From Patescibacteria group bacterium (lineage in GTDB: Bacteria > Patescibacteriota > Gracilibacteria > UBA1369 > PNNO01), in the NCBI GenBank assembly GCA_024275695.1, contig JAJRYP010000114.1:1-6447 (forward strand): 6,447 bases of DNA. The letters are read 5' to 3'. The notes under the pieces were generated by a model. It was not told where the DNA came from. It saw only the letters and a list, made by a program, of their open reading frames with translations, and did no database searches. This document shows, one piece after another, positions 1 to 4,043 of the stretch (position 1 is the stretch's first letter; each line of letters opens with the position of its first letter). The translations under genes were made by a program, and so were the position numbers.

Positions 1-1301
1 GAAGACTTCTCGATAACTTGGGATCAACAGCAATTACAACTGCGCATACATTCCGATTTAGTTTATGGTCGGCGACTGCTGTTGATGCGGGAGATGTTAC
101 AGCAGGAGTAATTAACGTGGCGGCACCTAATTACGGTGGTTGGGAAGAAGAACATACTGTAACGCCAAATTCCGATGGATTTTTCAGTTTGGAATTAGGA
201 ACCGTAGTATCTCTTCCGACAATTGATTCATCAACCCATTTATATCTTCAGGTGGAAGTTAAAGGATCGGGTGACCCAATTTCATCTTATGAAATTTTAG
301 ATCGTGCTCCTTCCGATCCGCTTGTTGACAGGGCCCCGATCGGAAGCGTTCCATATGCGCTTAATGCGGATACTGTCGATAATGCCGATGTTGGAACAAC
401 AAGTGGAGACATTGTAGTTTTAGGTCCTTCAAATACATGGCCGGTTTCGACAATTCCGGATGGAACCAATGAAGATAATTTTGTGATCGATTCAAATGAT
501 GACGCGGCCGTTTCAATAGGTTTACAATTCGGAACCACTCTAAACAAGTTGCTTTCGTGGGATATTGGATCCGCTTATTTCAATTTCAATGACAATGTTA
601 ATATAGAAGGTGATCTAACAATTACCGGAACCGTGGACGGAGTTGATATCGCGGCTTTAAATACAACGGTAACTTCACATTTAGATGGCGGATCTTCAAA
701 GCACGATGCTTCCGAAATAGATGTCGAAGCTAGTGACGGCCATTATTATTTTGCCGGTGATTTAGAGAGTGCTATTGATGATATCGACGAGCAACTTTTC
801 AGTTTGTCCACTTCAACTTCCGCGCAGAAAATAATTCTACCTTCTGTTTATGAAGGTGTTAGCTATAAAGCAGATGGATCGAATAATATCGGACGACTTT
901 ATTTTGATCATGACGGAACAAATGATAGAAATTATTATGTTTGGACAAGTACTCGCGGATCTCTTCAAGATTATGATGTAATCATACAAGTCCCGCTTCC
1001 AAATGACTTTGATTCTTGGAACGGGGCAAATCCTTGGACCTTTAATTATCGTTCATCAAACGCGGCTTCAACCGAGAATAAAGCCGATATTTATATATAT
1101 GATACCTCTGGAGCACCGGTAACTTTAACAGGGTCGAGTACCAATCTTGTTAGCACAACCTGGGCTACTACATCTCTCGGCTACAGTGGTACACCTACAT
1201 TTGCGGCGGGCGAAACTTTTTTAATAGTAATTAGAATGCACGCCAAGTCAAATGAACAAATGAATATTGGCGAAATTATTCTTGATTATAGTCAATCTTA
1301 A
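1..1301 (+). CDS. Modular secreted/surface protein, 5'-truncated by the window edge
   Basis: The reading frame is open to the left edge (first full codon at 3) and reads RLLDNLGSTAITTAHTF. The TTG at 18 is therefore most likely an internal Leu in a GRLLDN-type motif, not a start, and the signal peptide should lie upstream. Numbering from that Leu, residues 1-125 form a beta-rich N-terminal module ending in the VPYALNADTVD motif common in secreted bacterial proteins. Residues 155-204 are one copy of the LQFGTTLNKLLSWD / FNFNDNVNIEGD repeat. Residues 205-265 hold a DGVDIAALNTTVTSHLDGG and SKHDASEIDVE stretch resembling stalk or tail-fibre-like segments, with a short helical LESAIDDIDEQL. Residues 271-427 form a domain shared with the C-terminus of the next gene. 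There is no membrane anchor, sortase motif or enzyme motif. The stop is TAA. Only 18 bp separate it from the next gene, so co-transcription is likely. A role as adhesin or cell-surface fibre is inferred, and the CPR affiliation is from memory of similar proteins. Confidence 0.85.
   Translation, partial: RLLDNLGSTAITTAHTFRFSLWSATAVDAGDVTAGVINVAAPNYGGWEEEHTVTPNSDGFFSLELGTVVSLPTIDSSTHLYLQVEVKGSGDPISSYEILDRAPSDPLVDRAPIGSVPYALNADTVDNADVGTTSGDIVVLGPSNTWPVSTIPDGTNEDNFVIDSNDDAAVSIGLQFGTTLNKLLSWDIGSAYFNFNDNVNIEGDLTITGTVDGVDIAALNTTVTSHLDGGSSKHDASEIDVEASDGHYYFAGDLESAIDDIDEQLFSLSTSTSAQKIILPSVYEGVSYKADGSNNIGRLYFDHDGTNDRNYYVWTSTRGSLQDYDVIIQVPLPNDFDSWNGANPWTFNYRSSNAASTENKADIYIYDTSGAPVTLTGSSTNLVSTTWATTSLGYSGTPTFAAGETFLIVIRMHAKSNEQMNIGEIILDYSQS
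480..629 (+). repeat. LQFG/FNFND protein repeat, copy in the first gene
   Basis: This encodes residues 155-204 (from the Leu at 18). The key residues are FVID, LQFGTTLNKLLSWD, YFNFND and NIEGDLTITG. It matches the two copies in the downstream gene at 1443-1598 and 1599-1748 at protein level, while the DNA has clearly diverged. It probably forms a small beta-structured module. Confidence 0.8.
828..1298 (+). other. C-terminal domain shared with the neighbouring paralogue
   Basis: This encodes residues 271-427. It aligns along its whole length with 1911-2390. Shared anchors in order are Y-x-A/P-DG-x-N-x-GRL, WT(S/T)(T/S)R followed by QDYD, I-x-I/V-LP-x-x-F-x-SW, a Y-R-S/T segment, NK-x-D, VTL, TNL, TW and a final I/V-L-x-Y near the C-terminus. 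Alternating hydrophobic residues suggest a beta-sandwich. I do not recognise a named family. Confidence 0.75.
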
Positions 1302-1319
1302 AATTTAACAATTTATATT

Positions 1320-2393
1320 ATGGAGCAAAAATACAAAAAAACATTTCTTTTTTCATTCTTGATTGTTCTCGTTTTGGGATCAATGGCGGCCGCCACACCG
1401 GCTTTTGCCGCAACTACCGGAGATTTGGTTAACACCGAGTCATTTTTCATTATTGATGATGGAGACGGAACAACCGATATCCAATTACAATTTGGAGATA
1501 CACTTGCAAAAGTACTTTCCTACGATGTAACAAACAGTCGTTTTAATTTTAATGATGATGTCTATATAGAAGGAGACGCATCTTTGGAAGGGAATTTATT
1601 ACTGGATGCCGATGATACGGCCGGCGACGTAACAATCCAATTCGGGAATACGCTCGCGGAAGTAATTCAGTGGGATTCAACAAACAGCAGATTCAATATT
1701 TCCGATAATACTTATATTGACGGTACACTTGAAGTAAACGGAAATGTTGATTTTAATCAAAATCAGGCGGATGAAATGGTGCTTGATAACGGGACTGCGT
1801 TCCCGGGAGCCGCGGTTGAAGGTCAAACATTTTATCGGTCGGATCTTGATACCTTTTATATTTATGACGGATCGAGCTGGGTAGCTATGGCTGACGCGGC
1901 GGGTGCGGATGTGATCTTTTTATCACCTTTATATCCGCATGCCAGTTATTATCCGGACGGAGGGAGTAATGTGGGACGCTTGACTTATTATTATGATAGT
2001 ACAAATGTTGAAAATGCTTACAGATGGACTACCAGCAGAGCGTCCGCGCAGGATTACGATACTGTAATTCGAATTCAGCTTCCCGATAATTTCAGTTCAT
2101 GGGATTCGACAACACCGATTGAATTTAAATATCGAACCGATACAACTTCGACCGCGCAAAATAAACTTGATTTCAGTATGCTTGATACCGCCGACGCAAG
2201 TGTTACATTGTCAAATAATACCAATCTTGCCAGTTCGGTTGCTTCAACCTGGGTAACTTCAACAAATATGGGAATTACCGGAGGCACATGGACAGCCGGC
2301 GATTGGTTTACTGTTACAATTAAGACTACCGCGACAAATGCCGGAGGTGCCGAGGCCGGTTCGTTAGTGCTGAATTACAATACTTCTTCATAA
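1320..2393 (+). CDS. Secreted repeat protein, paralogue of the upstream gene
   Basis: This is a complete 357-residue exported protein. Residues 1-30 are a classic Sec signal peptide: a KYKK basic start, the hydrophobic stretch FLFSFLIVLVLG, and a TPAFA cleavage site before ATTGD. Residues 42-93 and 94-143 are two tandem copies of the LQFGxTLAxVxxxD...FNFND repeat also present once upstream. Residues 153-190 (MVLDNGTAFPGAAVEGQTFY then YIYDGSSWVAM) resemble a short module frequent in phage-tail-like and CPR surface proteins, in which a value is 'displayed' before a DGSxW motif. Residues 198-357 are the domain shared with the upstream gene's C-terminus. There is no transmembrane anchor or LPXTG. 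The ATG at 1320 fits because the signal peptide begins there, although the 18-bp gap before it is pure A/T-rich sequence with no Shine-Dalgarno. It is followed by a hairpin terminator. A structural or adhesive cell-surface role is inferred; no enzymatic motif is visible. Confidence 0.9.
   Translation: MEQKYKKTFLFSFLIVLVLGSMAAATPAFAATTGDLVNTESFFIIDDGDGTTDIQLQFGDTLAKVLSYDVTNSRFNFNDDVYIEGDASLEGNLLLDADDTAGDVTIQFGNTLAEVIQWDSTNSRFNISDNTYIDGTLEVNGNVDFNQNQADEMVLDNGTAFPGAAVEGQTFYRSDLDTFYIYDGSSWVAMADAAGADVIFLSPLYPHASYYPDGGSNVGRLTYYYDSTNVENAYRWTTSRASAQDYDTVIRIQLPDNFSSWDSTTPIEFKYRTDTTSTAQNKLDFSMLDTADASVTLSNNTNLASSVASTWVTSTNMGITGGTWTAGDWFTVTIKTTATNAGGAEAGSLVLNYNTSS
1443..1598 (+). repeat. LQFG/FNFND protein repeat, copy 1 of 2 in the second gene
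   Basis: This encodes residues 42-93: FFIIDDGDG, IQLQFGDTLAKVLSYD, TNSRFNFNDDVYIEGD and SLEGN. It sits directly after the mature N-terminus and is followed without a linker by the second copy. Confidence 0.8.
1599..1748 (+). repeat. LQFG/FNFND protein repeat, copy 2 of 2 in the second gene
   Basis: This encodes residues 94-143: LLLDADD, VTIQFGNTLAEVIQWD, TNSRFNISDNTYIDG and LEVNGN. The TNSRFN core is identical to copy 1 while the surrounding residues have drifted, consistent with an old internal duplication. Confidence 0.78.
1911..2390 (+). other. C-terminal domain shared with the upstream paralogue
   Basis: This encodes residues 198-357, the counterpart of 828-1298. Best preserved are GRLTYYYDSTN, RWTTSR plus AQDYDTVIRIQLP, FSSW, the NK-x-D segment, VTL and TNL, and the closing SLVLNY a few residues from the stop. 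Both copies end the protein, which suggests a C-terminal location is needed, perhaps for assembly or attachment (inference). Confidence 0.75.
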
Positions 2394-2410
2394 TAAAAAG
2401 TATTTTATGT

Positions 2411-2446
2411 AAAAAAGGGGCACCATATAATTGGCGCCTCTTTTTT
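2411..2446. terminator. Bidirectional rho-independent terminator between convergent genes
   Basis: The left arm AAAAAAGGGGCACC (2411-2424) pairs with the right arm GGCGCCTCTTTTTT (2433-2446) around the 8-nt loop ATATAATT. On the plus strand there is one G-U pair and one A-C mismatch. On the minus strand these become one mismatch and one G-U pair, so both transcripts form an equivalent stem ending in a run of U. It lies 17 bp after the stop at 2393 and 13 bp from the last base of the minus-strand gene at 2460, so it can serve both. Confidence 0.88.
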
Positions 2447-2459
2447 CTATGTTGTGTTT

Positions 2460-3464
2460 TTACATATTGGCGCGTGCGTCATCAGCCATATCGTTTGCGA
2501 TTTCTTTAACATTATCCGATAGAGAATTTACCGAGCTGTCTATGTTTTTTGCTTCTTCAGCAAGTCCCCACGCCTCGGATGCGTGCGATTCCGCTTCGCT
2601 ATATTGTCCGTTTACTCCGGCTATTTTTCCTTTAACGAGATGATCAAAAGCAACTGTGATTTTTTGTGCCGCTTGAACAACCGGTTCTTCGGGTGAAATT
2701 TCAAGAGCATAATTTGCGTAATTCAAAGCGTTTGCGGCTGCCGATTCCGCTTTCGCGGTATCATTGTTTCCGAGCGCCTGTAAAATTTTAATAATTTCCG
2801 CTTCGGTCATGCTTAAATAAAGCTGGACTTCTCCGCCTTCCATATTAATCATTAACCTATAAGTGATTTGCGCAACTTCGCCTCTTGTTAATTCTTTTCC
2901 GGGGTAAATATTATTAAGACTATCCGCGTTTATCAAATTAGTTGCTCCCGCATAATAGAGGTAAGGAATAAACCACTCTGTAAGATCCTGAACATCATAA
3001 TAAACGACCTCCGTTGGATTTTCATACGCACTTAAGTTTACGTTATACGAGCGAAGAAGAATTTTTAAAAATTCAACAAGATTAACCGTTCGTTCGCCGA
3101 CAAAGTTTCCGGTTTGTCCGTCTCCACTGACAACTTCGAGATCTTTGGCCTTTTTAACATACTTTGCGTACCATAAATCAACAGTTACATCCGGAAATGG
3201 ATTTTCAGCCGGCTCTTCAAAAATTTCATAAAGCGGAGCAACGATAATTTTAACCGCTTCAGCCCGGTTAACGGGATTCTCCGGCCTATATGTACCGTCT
3301 TCATATCCTTCGATAACACCCTTGTCTTCCAAATACGTAATTGCCGTGTAATTTTCATGTGTTTCGGGAACATCGGAAAATGCTCCAAGAGCGGTATTCG
3401 CAAAAAGGGGAATTGTTAGAATTATGCTTATCAGTAAAGATAAAAAGCGTTTTTGTGTACTCAT
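2460..3464 (-). CDS. Exported protein with three SLH domains and a helical C-terminal half
   Basis: This is a complete protein of 334 residues. Residues 1-28 are a signal peptide (MSTQKRF, then a hydrophobic LLISIILTIPLFA, cleavage near TALGA). Three consecutive S-layer homology domains follow: residues ~29-80 (FSDVPETHENYTAITYLEDK, GYEDGTYRPENPVNRAEAVK), ~90-140 (FPDVTVDLWYAKYVKKAKDL, then a degenerate NFVGERTVNLVEFLKILL) and ~155-206 (YYDVQDLTEWFIPYLYYAG, NIYPGKELTRGEVAQITYRL). SLH triplets normally bind pyruvylated secondary wall polymer and fasten proteins to the cell wall. Residues ~215-334 are Ala/Glu-rich amphipathic helices (TAKAESAAANALNYANYAL, YSEAESHASEAWGLAEEAKN) that look TPR-like or coiled-coil, suggesting a protein-interaction or spacer part. 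It lies 69 bp downstream of the DUF1622 gene on the same strand. A perfect TATAAT at 3507-3502 could give it its own promoter. The ATG lacks a nearby Shine-Dalgarno. A role in cell-envelope attachment is well supported at family level; the partner is unknown. Confidence 0.92.
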   Translation of the reverse strand: MSTQKRFLSLLISIILTIPLFANTALGAFSDVPETHENYTAITYLEDKGVIEGYEDGTYRPENPVNRAEAVKIIVAPLYEIFEEPAENPFPDVTVDLWYAKYVKKAKDLEVVSGDGQTGNFVGERTVNLVEFLKILLRSYNVNLSAYENPTEVVYYDVQDLTEWFIPYLYYAGATNLINADSLNNIYPGKELTRGEVAQITYRLMINMEGGEVQLYLSMTEAEIIKILQALGNNDTAKAESAAANALNYANYALEISPEEPVVQAAQKITVAFDHLVKGKIAGVNGQYSEAESHASEAWGLAEEAKNIDSSVNSLSDNVKEIANDMADDARANM

Positions 3465-3501
3465 TTTTTAAAAGTTTAAGGACTAAAAAGCTCCTTTTCT
3501 A

Positions 3502-3507
3502 ATTATA
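3502..3507 (-). promoter_or_regulatory. Possible -10 box for the SLH gene
   Basis: The plus-strand ATTATA reads TATAAT on the minus strand, about 38 bp before the ATG at 3464, giving an expected leader of roughly 30 nt. At the proper spacing upstream the sequence is only TTTCCT-like, a poor -35, so in an A/T-rich gap this could be chance. The alternative is read-through from the DUF1622 gene. Confidence 0.35.
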
Positions 3508-3533
3508 GATACTTGTAGTTTAAAAGGAAAGTT

Positions 3534-3893
3534 CTAATTACTTTTCTTTTGAAAAACTTTATGAAGTTCTTTCTTTTGAACGTGAGTCATTTCGTAATTA
3601 AGGAAGAAAGCAAGAAGTGTACGTAATACTACGAGTACAACCAAAATAATAATATCGTTTAGGCCCGGATCCAGGAGCGTTTCAATAATGTCGCGTCCGA
3701 TAAATACTTCTAAAGACAAGATAAGATAATTACTAAGCTCAATTCGAATTTCGGTAATAAGATGGCTAATTTGAATATGTTTTACAAAACATATGGTAAA
3801 CATAACCACCATTTTCGCGATACCGATAATTATTATACCAACGCCGACTACTTCAAGAGCCTGGATTACATATTCATAGAAAAAATTGAGCAT
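3534..3893 (-). CDS. DUF1622 family small membrane protein
   Basis: This 119-residue integral membrane protein has three predicted membrane helices: residues ~10-36 (ALEVVGVGIIIIGIAKMVVM), ~54-75 (SNYLILSLEVFIGRDIIETL) and ~79-100 (NDIIILVVLVVLRTLLAFFL), with a lysine-rich C-terminal tail (KKELHKVFQKKSN). The pattern LSNYLILSLEVFIGRDIIET-L followed by a second helix with VVLRTLLAFFLNYE is the hallmark of DUF1622 as I recall it, and the length fits the family. The function of the family is unknown. The first ATG, at 3893, opens directly into the first hydrophobic segment and is preceded by AAAAAACAAA rather than a Shine-Dalgarno. The stop is TAG. The SLH gene follows 69 bp downstream on the same strand, so the two may be co-transcribed, though this does not establish a shared role. 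Confidence 0.85.
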   Translation of the reverse strand: MLNFFYEYVIQALEVVGVGIIIIGIAKMVVMFTICFVKHIQISHLITEIRIELSNYLILSLEVFIGRDIIETLLDPGLNDIIILVVLVVLRTLLAFFLNYEMTHVQKKELHKVFQKKSN

Positions 3894-3991
3894 TTTGTTT
3901 TTTATTTATGTTTATCATAATATCTTACCAGATTTTAGGACTTTTTGGTAGTACCTGTTTCAAATAAATGACTTTATTTATAAAGAAAAAT

Positions 3992-4019
3992 TTGACATAT
4001 TGTAAAATAAAACTATAAT
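3992..4019 (+). promoter_or_regulatory. Sigma70-type promoter of the cyclase gene
   Basis: A perfect TTGACA (3992-3997) and a perfect TATAAT (4014-4019) are separated by 16 bp. Transcription would begin near 4026, leaving a leader of only about 18 nt (CTTTGAAACTAAAAATTT region) before the ATG at 4044. That leader has no Shine-Dalgarno. The match predicts strong, possibly constitutive expression; no operator-like palindrome is evident in it. Confidence 0.85.
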
Positions 4020-4043
4020 ACTCTCCTTTGAAACTAAAAATTT

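Noticed and set aside
18..20. TTG as the start codon of the first gene
   Set aside because: The frame continues upstream to the edge and the residues before it (RLLDN) complete a recognisable motif. There is no Shine-Dalgarno or signal peptide at this point.
287..547. Reverse-strand frame of 86 codons, and a similar one at 2075-2287
   Set aside because: Both are antisense to well-defined domains of the surface proteins and have no recognisable features.
2431..2643. Plus-strand frame starting inside the terminator
   Set aside because: It is antisense to the helical end of the SLH protein and begins in the terminator loop and arm.
3497..3540. 9-bp direct repeat TTCTAATTA (3497-3505 and 3532-3540)
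   Set aside because: It is short and A/T-rich, and one copy overlaps the stop of the DUF1622 gene. It is easily chance and has no symmetry suggesting an operator.
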